NCBI GenBank assembly: GCA_035384565.1
Contig: DAOOIT010000001.1
Span: forward strand, 62,001-126,000
Length of the DNA: 64,000 nt
Reading direction: 5' to 3'
Source of the DNA: Planctomycetota bacterium
Lineage (GTDB): Bacteria > Planctomycetota > PUPC01 > DSUN01
Shown here: in pieces, positions 55,887 to 64,000 of the stretch
Position numbering within the stretch: the first letter of the stretch is position 1
Layout: each line of letters opens with the position of its first letter
Position numbers and translations under genes: made by a program
The notes under the pieces: generated by a model
What the model was told of the DNA's origin: nothing
Database searches by the model: none
What the model saw: only the letters and a program-made list of their open reading frames with translations

Positions 55887-56978
55887 TTACGGCACGACGA
55901 CGGGCTTCATCGGGTTGCCTACGCGATCCTTGACCTTGCCCAGGGCGCCGACCAGGTCGGCCAGCTTGTACGTGTGGCTCACGAGGGGCGACACATCCAC
56001 CAGCCCCGTGGCGAGCGCGCCCAGCGCCGTCTGCCACACGTTGGGCGCCAGCCACGAGAAGCGAATCGTCTTGTCCCACAGGATGCTCTGGAGCGCGGGC
56101 ACGCGGATGACCGCCTTGTCGCCCGGCAGGCCGAAGTAGACGATGACCGAGCGGCGCCCCGAGATGGCGAGCGCCAGCTCCATCGCCTCCACCGAGCCCG
56201 TGGCCACGACCACGCGGTCGGCCATCTTGCCCTTCGTGAGATCGGCGATCTTTGCCTTGATGTCGGCCACGTAGTAGGGCGAGTTCTTCTCGCCGTCGTT
56301 GATGATGAGGTCGGCGCCCAGCTTGCGGCCGATCTCGAGGCGATAGTCGCGCGTGCCGAGCAGCGCGACGGCGCCGGCGCCCGACTTCTTGACGAGCTGC
56401 ACCATCATGCAGCCGATGGCGCCCGGGCCGATGACGACGACGAACTGGCCGGGCTGCACCTCGAGGTTCTTGACGGCGTAGGTCGCGCACCCGAGCGGCT
56501 CGGTGAGCGCGCCGTGCTCGAACGACACGTTGTCGGGCAGGGGGTGGACGCCGGTGTATTTGGACTTGGAGTATTCGGCGAAGCCGCCGTTGCAGGAGAC
56601 GCCGAGCACGGCCTTGTTCTCGCACAGGTTGGTCTGGCCGCGGTAGCACACGTCGCAGGCGTTGCAGTACTGCACGGGGTCGAGCACCACGCGGTCGCCG
56701 GGCTTGAAGAGCTTGAGGCTCTTGGGGATGTCGCCGACCTCGACGACCTCGCCCGTGTATTCGTGGCCGAGGACAAGGGGCCCCTTGCCCGTGGGGGTCT
56801 CGAGCGAGCTCATGCCGTAGTAGTAGGCGATGTCGGAGCCGCAGATGCCGCAGGCCTTCACGCGCACGAGCACCTCGTCGGCGGCGATCACCGGCATCGG
56901 CGCGTCCTCATAGGCCATCTTGAGCGGCTCGTAGAACACCTGGGCCTTCATCGTCTTGCCAGCGGCTTTCTTGGCCAT
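55887..56978 (-). CDS. Zinc-dependent MDR dehydrogenase (sorbitol/threonine dehydrogenase type)
   Basis: 363 residues from ATG 56978; ATG 56951 (MKAQVFYEP) is a possible alternative. Catalytic zinc ligands in CGICGSD and GHEYTGEVVEVG, four-Cys structural zinc lobe in YCNACDVCYRGQTNLC, and NAD(P) loop VIGPGAIGCMMVQL. Likely oxidises a polyol or sugar alcohol. It starts 11 nt after the TIM-barrel gene stop, forming an operon whose pairing (isomerase-like plus polyol dehydrogenase) suggests use of an unusual sugar. Confidence 0.88.
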   Translation of the reverse strand: MAKKAAGKTMKAQVFYEPLKMAYEDAPMPVIAADEVLVRVKACGICGSDIAYYYGMSSLETPTGKGPLVLGHEYTGEVVEVGDIPKSLKLFKPGDRVVLDPVQYCNACDVCYRGQTNLCENKAVLGVSCNGGFAEYSKSKYTGVHPLPDNVSFEHGALTEPLGCATYAVKNLEVQPGQFVVVIGPGAIGCMMVQLVKKSGAGAVALLGTRDYRLEIGRKLGADLIINDGEKNSPYYVADIKAKIADLTKGKMADRVVVATGSVEAMELALAISGRRSVIVYFGLPGDKAVIRVPALQSILWDKTIRFSWLAPNVWQTALGALATGLVDVSPLVSHTYKLADLVGALGKVKDRVGNPMKPVVVP

Positions 56979-56989
56979 GCGCGCGTCCC

Positions 56990-57892
56990 TCACTTTCCAT
57001 ACTTCTTGATGTAGGGCTCGAGGAATTTCTTGGCCGCGTCGGTGACGTTCCACGCCTCGGGCCAGAAGCACAGGTCAATCACCCACCACTCGCTCTTGTA
57101 GCCGGCCTTGAGGATGGCGGGGATGATCTTGTCGAAGTCCAGCACGCCCTCGCCGAAGGGGCGGTGGGTGCTCGTCTCGTTGCCGTGGAGAGTGTTGTCG
57201 GAGTCGATCAGGTGGATGTGGTTGATATGGCCGGTGAGGTTCTTGATGAGGTCGAGTTCGCCGTTGGGGAGGATTTCGACGGGCTCGGGCTGGCGGGCGC
57301 CCACGGCGGCGACCATGTGCGCGTGGCAGGCGTCGAGCAGGATGCCGAAGTTGGGGTGGTTCACCTTCTTGGCGATGCCGACGATTTCGCAGGGCTTGTT
57401 GAAGCAGAAGCCGGGCTCGAACTCCCAGGTGACCTTGACCTTGGCCTTGGCGGCCGTTTCGGCGCACTCGCGCCAGAGGTCCGCACACTTCTTCAGCGCA
57501 TCCTGCCGGGCCTTGCCCACGGGGCCTGGGGGCGGGGCCACCGTGTCCACGCGGATGCACGGGATGCCGATGGCGACGCAGAAATCGAGGTTCTTCTTGA
57601 AGGTCGCGCGATAGCCGTCCTGCTTCTCCCAGGGCACAAGGGCATCGGACCAGAAGTCGGCGGCGATGGCGGAGACCTGGAGGCCGTTGTCGGCCAGCAG
57701 CTTGCGCAGCTCGGCCTGCTTGGCGGGGGTGGCGTAGTCGTCGGGGTGGGCGTGGGGGCGGAAGCCGCCCAGCTCGATCCCGTCGAAGCCCAGCTCGCCG
57801 AGCTTCTTGCACACCGTGGGCAGGTCAATGGGCGCCTTCGCATACGGCCCGAAGGTGTAGGCCCAGCTCCCGATCGACAACTTGACGGCCAT
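56990..57892 (-). CDS. Sugar phosphate isomerase/epimerase-like TIM barrel (cytoplasmic)
   Basis: 300 residues, no signal peptide. Xylose-isomerase-like barrel: KLGELGFDGIELGGFRPH, VTWEFEPGFCF (metal-binding Glu), GILLDACHAHMVA (Asp and His), and HINHIHLIDSDN, with a last Glu region near FGEGVLDFDK. Probable keto-sugar or inosose isomerase/epimerase. ATG 57892 has AAGGAGG 7 nt upstream. First gene of an operon with the MDR dehydrogenase; promoter shares a palindrome with the divergent gene. Confidence 0.85.
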   Translation of the reverse strand: MAVKLSIGSWAYTFGPYAKAPIDLPTVCKKLGELGFDGIELGGFRPHAHPDDYATPAKQAELRKLLADNGLQVSAIAADFWSDALVPWEKQDGYRATFKKNLDFCVAIGIPCIRVDTVAPPPGPVGKARQDALKKCADLWRECAETAAKAKVKVTWEFEPGFCFNKPCEIVGIAKKVNHPNFGILLDACHAHMVAAVGARQPEPVEILPNGELDLIKNLTGHINHIHLIDSDNTLHGNETSTHRPFGEGVLDFDKIIPAILKAGYKSEWWVIDLCFWPEAWNVTDAAKKFLEPYIKKYGK

Positions 57893-57941
57893 TCCTGACC
57901 CTCCTTACACGAGTCCTCCCCGGAGTCCGGTTGTGCTGGCG

Positions 57942-57970
57942 AGTATAATGCCCCTCATGCGGCTTGTCAA
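57942..57970 (-). promoter_or_regulatory. Leftward promoter of the isomerase/dehydrogenase operon
   Basis: Minus strand TTGACA-N17-TATACT, near consensus, about 45 nt before ATG 57892. Its -35 is the left arm of the palindrome at 57958-57986. Confidence 0.75.
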
Positions 57971-57986
57971 GCGTTGACAAGCCGCA
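57958..57986. promoter_or_regulatory. 13-bp perfect palindrome between divergent promoters (operator?)
   Basis: TGCGGCTTGTCAA-GCG-TTGACAAGCCGCA. Both arms carry a TTGACA -35 box, one for each direction, so a protein bound here would control both operons. No regulator gene is adjacent, so the identity of the protein is unknown. Confidence 0.65.
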
Positions 57987-58003
57987 CGCCGGATTGCTAT
58001 AAT
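57974..58003 (+). promoter_or_regulatory. Rightward consensus promoter
   Basis: TTGACA-N18-TATAAT, both boxes perfect. Start site near 58010, about 50 nt before ATG 58059. Confidence 0.8.
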
Positions 58004-58058
58004 CCCCCGCAGTCACGGTCCGGCCCTCGTGCCGCCGCTGTCGGCAATGGAGCAGTTC

Positions 58059-59174
58059 ATGAGCGACGAGCAGGAACGGGCGGCAGGCCCCGCTGCCGAA
58101 GAGACCCCTGGGCAGTCTCCCGACGCCGAGGCATCGCAGCCGCAGCCCGAGGAGAGCGGCGCGCCGACGCCCGGCGACGCCTCCGCGCCGCCGGAAGGCG
58201 AGGGGGCTGTCGCGACCTCGCTGCCCGAAGGGGCCGGCGAGCCGGACTCCGAAGAGGAGGGGCCTCCTCCCGAGCCCGAGCCCGCTGCAAGGCCCGCCGC
58301 GCCCCCCGAGATGAACTACGACGGTCTCGAGAGCGGCCTGGCGTGGTTCGGCGCCGAGTCGTTCGAGCCGCCCGCTCCGGTGGGCTATGCCCCGGTGGCC
58401 GAGCAGGCCGCGGCGCCGCCCCGCGAGCTGTCGGAGCAGGAGCTCGACCAGCGCCGCCGCCGCATCCACGGCCGGTTCGAGACCCGCCGCAAAGAGGTAG
58501 AGACGCAGAAGCCCTGGTACCGGAAGATCCCGATGGGCGCGCTCAGCATGCTGCCCATCCTGGTGGTGCTGGCCGTGGTCGCCATCCTCTATCCGCCGTG
58601 GGGCGGAGGCAGCACCTTCCCTGCGTCGAAGCAGCCGCTCGACGAGGCCCTCCTCACGGCACAGCCCGTGGCCGATCCGGCGGAGGCGCTCCGCAAGCTG
58701 GGCGTCCAGGAGGCCATGCCGCACACCTGGGAGGTGCTGCCCGGCGACATCCTGCGGATGGCCGCCACCGAGACGGCGGCGAAGCTGGTCTTCGCCATTC
58801 CCAAGGGCCTCGGCAAGTTCGAGATCGCCTGCGACCTGTGCTTCGTCGAGCGCGACTCGGCCTCCTGGGGCGCCGCGCTCACCCTCGACCAGGCCGTAGG
58901 CATCACGCTCCAGGCGCACCCGAGCAAGCCCGGCAGGGACTACGTGGCCGGGCGTCGCTCCGGCCTCACCCTCGCCGGCCACGAGCACGTGATCCAGCCG
59001 CGCACGTGGAACGAGGTGAAGATTGTGCTCGACGAGGCGACGGCGCGCTACTTCTTCAACGGCAAGGCGCTGAATGCCGCGCCCGCGCGGCCGTCGGGCC
59101 TCACCAAAGTCGAACTCACCACCTACAACACCCGCCTCATGGTGCGCAACTGGCGGATCAAGCCGATCGAGTAA
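58059..59174 (+). CDS. Single-span membrane protein with acidic/proline-rich cytoplasmic tail
   Basis: 371 residues from ATG 58059, which has GGAG 7 nt upstream. Residues 1-90 are low-complexity (Pro, Glu, Ala), 90-165 are charged, and one transmembrane helix follows (LPILVVLAVVAILY). The C-terminal part (about 215-371) is a beta-sandwich resembling DUF1080/LamG folds (KFEIACDLCFVERD, WNEVKIVLDEATARYFFNG). The outside domain may bind glycans. Function unknown. Driven by a consensus promoter; the lyase-like gene starts 19 nt after it. Confidence 0.7.
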   Translation: MSDEQERAAGPAAEETPGQSPDAEASQPQPEESGAPTPGDASAPPEGEGAVATSLPEGAGEPDSEEEGPPPEPEPAARPAAPPEMNYDGLESGLAWFGAESFEPPAPVGYAPVAEQAAAPPRELSEQELDQRRRRIHGRFETRRKEVETQKPWYRKIPMGALSMLPILVVLAVVAILYPPWGGGSTFPASKQPLDEALLTAQPVADPAEALRKLGVQEAMPHTWEVLPGDILRMAATETAAKLVFAIPKGLGKFEIACDLCFVERDSASWGAALTLDQAVGITLQAHPSKPGRDYVAGRRSGLTLAGHEHVIQPRTWNEVKIVLDEATARYFFNGKALNAAPARPSGLTKVELTTYNTRLMVRNWRIKPIE

Positions 59175-59193
59175 GCACCTCGGGGATGCGCCA

Positions 59194-62100
59194 ATGGCTC
59201 CCGGCCGATGGATGGCGACCGCCGCTCTCGCAGCCGTGATGGTTGCCCGGGCGGCCGGAGGCGATCTGCCCCGGCCCGGCATCGGCGTCTTCTTCAGGGC
59301 GGACGAAGCGGCGGCCCTCCGCGAGAAGGTGCAGAAGCCGCCCTGCAAGGCCATCTACGAGCAACTGCTCAAACGGGCCAACGAGGCCCTGGCGAAGTGG
59401 CCCGAAGACAAGGCGAAGCTGCGCTTCGAGGAGCTGATGCCGAAGCTCCCCGACATTCAGACCGAGTTCGTGCCCAAGGAGTTCCTGCCCGAGGGCGGCA
59501 AGGAGGCGGGGATGGCCCTCGGGAACTACGGCAAGGACGGCGCCCCCGCCGCCGCGTTCGTTTATCTCATTACGGGCGAACGCAAGTACGCCGACTTCGC
59601 GTGGGAGGTCTTCGAGCTCTGCGCCAAGGCCAATCGCTGGGGCTGGTTCCCCTGGAGCGGCTCGCACATGCCGCAGATCCACTTCGGCATCCTGAGCCGC
59701 GGCCTGGTGCTCGTGGCCGATTGCGTGTGGGACACGCTCACCCCCGCCCAGCGCCAGCTCGCCCGCGAGGCCATCGCCGACAAGTGCGTCGAGCCGTACT
59801 TCCGCATCGTCCTCCACACGCCGGGCATGGGCCTCTTCCACCTCCGCTCGCTCAACCAGGGCAACAACGCCCTCGCCGCCGCTCTCATCGGCAGCATTTT
59901 CGTGGGCGGGACGTCCCCGTCCCGCAATACGCGGCGTGGGGACATGCCGCCCACAATGGAGGACAACCGCATCTGGTTCAACAGCCTGCTCCAGACCTTC
60001 CACTGGGCGATCACCCACGACATCGGCTGGATGGGCCAACACCTGGAAAGCGGCCTCGGCGGCTACTGGAGCGTCTCCATGCAGAACCTCTACACCGCCG
60101 CCGCCGCGCTCTGGAACGTCCGCGGCATTGACCTCCGCCCACACCCTGGCTTCGACCAGGCCACCTACTACCCCATCATCCACGAGACCACCGTCCCAGC
60201 CGTCAACCAGTTCACGGAGCCGATTGACCCGCTCTCCAAGGCACTGCCGGGCATCATCTCGGGCAAGCCCATCGAGCTGCCCCACGGCGGACGCTGCGGC
60301 GCCTGGTGGCTCGACTACGCGGCCAAGTTCCCCGACTCTCCCGCCCACTACTTCGTCCGCAAGGAAATGGTCACCCCTGACCGCCTCAACGTCGCCGATG
60401 CCCATCAGGGCGCACTCGGCCAGGTGCTCGGCATCGCCTGGTGGGACGATAAGCTCCTCGCCGACCCCAAGCCGCCCACCAGCCTCGCCCAGTTCACCGA
60501 CCGCATGGCCGGCATCCGCAGCGGCTATGGGCTGGGGCAAACCTATCTCTACTTCAACGGCGACCTCTTCCTGAGCGCGAAGAACGAAATCCTCTGCACC
60601 ACCTCCGGCATGTCGTGGCATTTCCCCTGGCACCAGTATCAGATCGCCGAGACGGGCATCGAGACGGAGGGGGAGCCTTTCGCCCCCAGCATGATCATCA
60701 AGGAATCCTACAACGACGAGCGGTTCGCCTACTTCCGTGCCGAGAGCGGCTTCAGCAACGTCGCCTACTACCCACGCCCCGGCCAGCGCGAGAGCCACAC
60801 CCACTACGACAAGCGCGAGCGGAGCATCCTCTACGTCCGCCCCGCTGACGACGCGCCCGACTACTTCGTCTTCTCCGACGTCGTTCGCCACAAGGATGAG
60901 AAGCCCCGCTGGCACGCCTGGACCTGGCACCTGTGGAACCACGCCGAGAACTCGAAGAACTTCGGCCGCTTCGTGCCGCTGGGCGACAACGCCGTTCGCG
61001 CCGAACGGCCCAACGCCGACCTCTATATCAAGTTCCTGACCCCCGACAAACTCGCCTTTGAGCAACATGGCGTCCCCTCGCAGCCCTGCGTCTCCTACCA
61101 GATGGACCACAACGGCCAGATGCTCCGCGCCATCGCGGGCGGCTACGAGCCGACGGATGCCAAGCCCGTCACCATTCCGCCCTCCGCCTGGAGGGCCCTG
61201 GCCCCTAACCTCCCGAAGGTTCCAAACCTTCGGGAGGTTAAGCTCGACGATGCCCCCGATGTCCCTGCCTTCCTTCATCTCTCCCCGCCTCCAACCGAAA
61301 AGACGGTCACGAGTGAAGTCGTCAAGGGCCTGACGGGTGGCATCCGCTACCGGGCCTCGCTCAAGTGCAAGGAGGCCAACTACCGCGTCTACGAGGCCAC
61401 GGCCTGGGAGATCGGGTTGGAGCTTCTCGACAAAGATGGGAAGGCCATCGCCAAGCCCGAGACGCCCTACGGCCATCCCGACCCGCTGAAACTCGGCGCG
61501 CCCAAGAGCGACATCAAGACCCACGACTGGACTGAAACCGTGTCGTACTTCGACGCGCCGGAGGGCGCGATCGCCTGCCGGGCCAGCTTCCGCGCCGTGG
61601 GCAGCGCCCACTACTTCACCCTCGGCGAGCTGTGGTTCGGCGAGATCAAGCTGGAGCCTGTCGGCAAGCCGCACCGGGAGCGCGAGCAACGCTTCCTCAC
61701 TATCGTCATGCCTCTCGCCAAGAATGCGAAACCGCCGGAACTCAAGATGACCGAGAAAGGCATTCTCGCATTATTCCCCGATCCTGCGAAGAAGGGCGGC
61801 GCGAGCGCCCTGACCACCAACTCGGACGCGAATGCGAAGCAGCTTCTCGCGGGGCTGAAGCCGGTGCTCGACCAGCTTGCCGCCGAGCGCGATGCGGTGA
61901 CGAGTAAGGGGAGAAAGAACCTCGCTCTCGACGCCAAGGTCACGGCGTCCGCAAGCCGCGACGAGCGGTTCCCGCCCTCGAAGGTCATTGACAACCAAGT
62001 GGCCGAATACCCGCTCGACGGGCATCTCGACTACACGCTCGGCATCGTGTGGACCTCCAGCCGCTTCGCAGGCTACGGCTCGGGCAAGGAATCGCTCCTC

Positions 62101-62559
62101 GACAACCGCGACTACTTCCCGCTCTACGTGAAACCCACCTACTGGCTGTTGCCAGAGAACACGCTCGGCCACGTGGAGCTCAAGCTGAAGGAGCCGGCCG
62201 CCGTGGACCTCGTGCGCCTCTTGAACACCAGCAACGCGGGCCTCAACGACTTCGCCGCCCACACCTTCCGCGTTGAACTCTACAGCTCTGACCGCAAGCT
62301 CCTCTCGTGGAAGGAGGACGCGTTCGGCAAGGTCTTCGACCGCCCGTTCCAGCACGCCTTCTTCGCCCCCAAGTGGTTCAGCCGCTACACGCCGACGTTC
62401 GCGGGGATGCTGGAGCCGGGCGTCACCGTGCCCTTCGGCGATGGCTGGAAGGAAATCGCCTTCGGCGACGTGAAGGGCGTCAAGCTCGTCCGTGTCGTCC
62501 TTACCAAGTTCTGGGGCATCGGCGGCGGGCTCAACGAGGTGCAGGTCTACGGCCGCTGA
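59194..62559 (+). CDS. Secreted polysaccharide-lyase-like protein (heparinase II/III / alginate lyase fold) with discoidin-like tail
   Basis: 1121 residues from ATG 59194, 19 nt after the preceding gene's stop; signal peptide ends ARAAGG. Residues about 40-420 form an alpha/alpha-toroid typical of heparinase II/III and alginate lyases (GDAPAAAFVYLITGERKYAD-type helix hairpins, NALAAALIG, HLESGLGGYWSVSMQN); a beta-sheet region follows (about 430-650, with HTHYDKRERSILYV). The last 190 residues look like an F5/8 discoidin domain (RFPPSKVIDNQVAEYPLDG). Acts outside the cell on an acidic or sulfated polysaccharide, exact type unknown. Two palindromic elements lie in frame inside it (59902-59954 and 61206-61240). 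Confidence 0.72.
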   Translation: MAPGRWMATAALAAVMVARAAGGDLPRPGIGVFFRADEAAALREKVQKPPCKAIYEQLLKRANEALAKWPEDKAKLRFEELMPKLPDIQTEFVPKEFLPEGGKEAGMALGNYGKDGAPAAAFVYLITGERKYADFAWEVFELCAKANRWGWFPWSGSHMPQIHFGILSRGLVLVADCVWDTLTPAQRQLAREAIADKCVEPYFRIVLHTPGMGLFHLRSLNQGNNALAAALIGSIFVGGTSPSRNTRRGDMPPTMEDNRIWFNSLLQTFHWAITHDIGWMGQHLESGLGGYWSVSMQNLYTAAAALWNVRGIDLRPHPGFDQATYYPIIHETTVPAVNQFTEPIDPLSKALPGIISGKPIELPHGGRCGAWWLDYAAKFPDSPAHYFVRKEMVTPDRLNVADAHQGALGQVLGIAWWDDKLLADPKPPTSLAQFTDRMAGIRSGYGLGQTYLYFNGDLFLSAKNEILCTTSGMSWHFPWHQYQIAETGIETEGEPFAPSMIIKESYNDERFAYFRAESGFSNVAYYPRPGQRESHTHYDKRERSILYVRPADDAPDYFVFSDVVRHKDEKPRWHAWTWHLWNHAENSKNFGRFVPLGDNAVRAERPNADLYIKFLTPDKLAFEQHGVPSQPCVSYQMDHNGQMLRAIAGGYEPTDAKPVTIPPSAWRALAPNLPKVPNLREVKLDDAPDVPAFLHLSPPPTEKTVTSEVVKGLTGGIRYRASLKCKEANYRVYEATAWEIGLELLDKDGKAIAKPETPYGHPDPLKLGAPKSDIKTHDWTETVSYFDAPEGAIACRASFRAVGSAHYFTLGELWFGEIKLEPVGKPHREREQRFLTIVMPLAKNAKPPELKMTEKGILALFPDPAKKGGASALTTNSDANAKQLLAGLKPVLDQLAAERDAVTSKGRKNLALDAKVTASASRDERFPPSKVIDNQVAEYPLDGHLDYTLGIVWTSSRFAGYGSGKESLLDNRDYFPLYVKPTYWLLPENTLGHVELKLKEPAAVDLVRLLNTSNAGLNDFAAHTFRVELYSSDRKLLSWKEDAFGKVFDRPFQHAFFAPKWFSRYTPTFAGMLEPGVTVPFGDGWKEIAFGDVKGVKLVRVVLTKFWGIGGGLNEVQVYGR
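59902..59954. repeat. In-frame palindromic element 1 inside the lyase-like gene
   Basis: Outer arms GTGGGCGG/CCGCCCAC enclose GCGGGACG-TCCC-CGTCCCGC and a second GGGGAC run. It encodes the odd segment VGGTSPSRNTRRGDMPP between two helices of the toroid. The stem-rich sequence contrasts with the surrounding coding pattern. Confidence 0.65.
61206..61240. repeat. In-frame palindromic element 2 inside the lyase-like gene
   Basis: A perfect 16-bp stem, TAACCTCCCGAAGGTT and its complement, around CCA. It encodes NLPKVPNLREV at the junction before the discoidin-type half of the protein and keeps the reading frame. Confidence 0.75.
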
Positions 62560-62630
62560 GGCTCCCCCACCCGGCTTCCAGGGGCCGCCTGAACTGCCAG
62601 AGGGGCCGAGCCGCGGTCCTTCAGGCATCG

Positions 62631-62659
62631 TTGCGAGTGCCGGGCGCTCTGGCTACAAT
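62631..62659 (+). promoter_or_regulatory. Promoter of the galM-like gene
   Basis: TTGCGA-N17-TACAAT, start near 62666, 55 nt before ATG 62721. Confidence 0.6.
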
Positions 62660-62720
62660 CTGACGGCCGGCAAGCGCGCGCCGCCCTTTGCGACAGTGGC
62701 CTTGTTTCGGAGGAGCCAGC

Positions 62721-63890
62721 ATGAGAAGCAGAACCCGGGGCATCCTTCTCCTGGGCGTTGTGGCTGGCGGGGCGCTCCTCGCCTCGTGCGCGGACATGCT
62801 CGAGCGCTACGAGCCTGAGGTCCTGCCCAGCGTCGGCAAGGCGCCCTACGGAGAGCTGCCCGACGGCAGTTCGGTGGACCTCTACACGCTGGCGAACGGC
62901 ACGGGCATGCAGGTCAAGGTGCTCAACTATGGCGCCATCCTGGCCAGCGTGGAGGTGCCCGACCGGGAGGGCACGGTCGCCGATGTGACGCTCGGCTACG
63001 ACTCGCTGGAGGGCTGGATGAAGAACCCCGCGTACTTCGGCGCCACGGTCGGCCGCTACGCCAACCGCATCGCGCGCGGCACGTTCACCCTCGACGGCCA
63101 AACCTTCAAGCTGGCGACGAACAACGGCGAGAACCACATCCACGGCGGCCTCGTGGGCTTCCACAAGGTGCTCTGGAACGCCCAGCCGATGGTCACCTCC
63201 ACGTCGGCGGGCGTGCGCCTCACCTACGTCAGCCGCGACGGCGAGGAGGGCTATCCCGGCACCCTGAGCGTGACGGTGGTCTACACGCTCTCAACCCGCA
63301 ATGAGCTCAAGATCGAGTTCACCGCCACCACCGACAAGCCCACCGTGGTGAACCTCACGAACCACGCCTACTGGAACCTGGGCGGCCCGGGCTCGGGCGA
63401 CGTGCTTGGCCATCTCCTCACCCTGTTCGCCGACCAGTACACGCCCGTGGACAAGGGCCTGATCCCTACAGGGGAGCTCAAGCCCGTGCTGGATACGCCG
63501 ATGGACTTCACGGCCCCGACGCCGATCGGCAAGCGCATTGCCGAGGTCGAGGGCGGCTACGACCACAACTTCGTCCTGCGCAACCAGCCGCCGCGCGTGG
63601 GCATTGCGGCGCGCCTCTACGACCCCAGGAGCGGCCGCCTGATGGAGCTCCTCACCGACCAGCCGGGCCTTCAGCTCTACACCGGGAACTTCCTCGATGG
63701 CTCCATCGTCGGCAAGGGGGGCGTCGCCTACGGCAAGCATGCGGGCCTGTGCCTCGAGGCCCAGCGCTACCCCGACTCCCCCAATCGCCCGAATTTCCCT
63801 TCGCCCGTGCTCCGGCCCGGCGAGACCTACCGCCACACGCAGATCCTCCGGTTCTCCACCCGGCCATTGCCGCATTCGAACGCCCGTTGA
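62721..63890 (+). CDS. galM: Aldose 1-epimerase (mutarotase) lipoprotein
   Basis: 389 residues from ATG 62721 (GGAGGAG upstream). Lipobox LASC (Cys 23) marks an exported lipoprotein, unlike cytoplasmic GalM. The mutarotase fold is clear: GATVGRYANRIARGTF, the catalytic His in NGENHIHGGLVGFH, NLTNHAYWNLGG and GLCLEAQRYPDSPN with the catalytic Glu. Converts beta- to alpha-anomers of released sugars, here probably in the periplasm, feeding the solute-binding protein or a transporter. Confidence 0.92.
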   Translation: MRSRTRGILLLGVVAGGALLASCADMLERYEPEVLPSVGKAPYGELPDGSSVDLYTLANGTGMQVKVLNYGAILASVEVPDREGTVADVTLGYDSLEGWMKNPAYFGATVGRYANRIARGTFTLDGQTFKLATNNGENHIHGGLVGFHKVLWNAQPMVTSTSAGVRLTYVSRDGEEGYPGTLSVTVVYTLSTRNELKIEFTATTDKPTVVNLTNHAYWNLGGPGSGDVLGHLLTLFADQYTPVDKGLIPTGELKPVLDTPMDFTAPTPIGKRIAEVEGGYDHNFVLRNQPPRVGIAARLYDPRSGRLMELLTDQPGLQLYTGNFLDGSIVGKGGVAYGKHAGLCLEAQRYPDSPNRPNFPSPVLRPGETYRHTQILRFSTRPLPHSNAR

Positions 63891-63915
63891 AAAGTGCTCT
63901 TGGAACCGGTATGAT
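63887..63915 (+). promoter_or_regulatory. Promoter of the gene at the right edge
   Basis: TTGAAA-N17-TATGAT, overlapping the galM stop codon; start near 63922, 34 nt before ATG 63956. Confidence 0.6.
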
Positions 63916-63955
63916 ACCTCGGTCCCCCGCTCAAGCAGCTCCGGGTAACGGTGCC

Positions 63956-64000
63956 ATGCCAGACGCGCGGCCCGCAGGCGGAACCTACTACTACCTGTCG
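63956..64000 (+). CDS. 5' end of an unidentified gene (partial)
   Basis: ATG 63956 opens fifteen codons reading MPDARPAGGTYYYLS to the window edge, behind a good promoter. The YYYLS segment resembles the start of a GYF_2 domain like those of the two membrane proteins at 53.8-55.8 kb, but too little is present to decide. Confidence 0.45.
   Translation, partial: MPDARPAGGTYYYLS

Overview
The window is GC-rich chromosomal DNA from a free-living bacterium, most likely a planctomycete or close PVC relative. This is inferred from the gene families: PEP-CTERM surface proteins, PQQ-type beta-propellers, a c-type cytochrome with a hydrazine-synthase-alpha-like middle domain, exported Gfo/Idh/MocA oxidoreductases, DUF1080 proteins, GYF_2 membrane proteins, a fused aroDE gene and many secreted carbohydrate-active proteins. 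No rRNA, tRNA or CRISPR array was seen. Several intergenic gaps carry a good housekeeping promoter (TTGNNN, usually 17 nt, TANNNT), which helped to fix gene starts.

Layout. 1-12.6 kb: three very large secreted PEP-CTERM proteins, each preceded by a sigma-54 (-24/-12) promoter. 12.8-22 kb: a PQQ-propeller protein with an N-terminal methyltransferase fold, a convergent cytochrome/HZS-alpha-like protein, and a divergent Tat-exported sugar-isomerase-like protein. 22-29.3 kb (minus): ilvB, ispE, a beta-helix lipoprotein, a PBP4-type peptidase and a TPR lipoprotein. 29.4-41 kb: Tat-exported oxidoreductase, a PQQ-propeller/recO/solute-binding-protein operon, two DUF1080 proteins, two glycosyltransferases, a TIM-barrel protein and another oxidoreductase. 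41-45 kb: a GH130 phosphorylase, a small REP-bracketed transposase (RAYT-like), and an agarase-like GH50 hydrolase. 45-50.2 kb: a leuA-aroDE operon with a candidate leader-peptide attenuator, interrupted at the aroDE 3' end by a two-gene ATPase/DUF4276-like cassette bounded by a 38-bp direct repeat. 50.2-64 kb: tetraheme cytochrome, chagasin-like protein, prepilin peptidase, GYF_2 membrane proteins, an MDR dehydrogenase/isomerase operon, an anchored protein with a polysaccharide-lyase-like protein, and a GalM lipoprotein.

How it fits together. Much of the content suits a polysaccharide scavenger: glycoside hydrolases and lyase, a sugar-binding protein, mutarotase, keto-sugar oxidoreductases, isomerase-like TIM barrels and DUF1080 proteins. 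The sigma-54-driven PEP-CTERM proteins would be part of the exopolysaccharide-linked surface.

The most unusual signals are: (1) a 352-nt noncoding element present twice (4622-4973 and 51066-51416), whose copies have diverged but keep a 13-bp hairpin through four compensatory base-pair changes; (2) the apparent integration of a putative defence pair at the 3' end of aroDE, leaving a displaced second copy of the gene's tail; (3) a leucine/valine-rich leader peptide plus terminator ahead of leuA; and (4) two palindromic elements lying in frame inside one polysaccharide-lyase-like gene.
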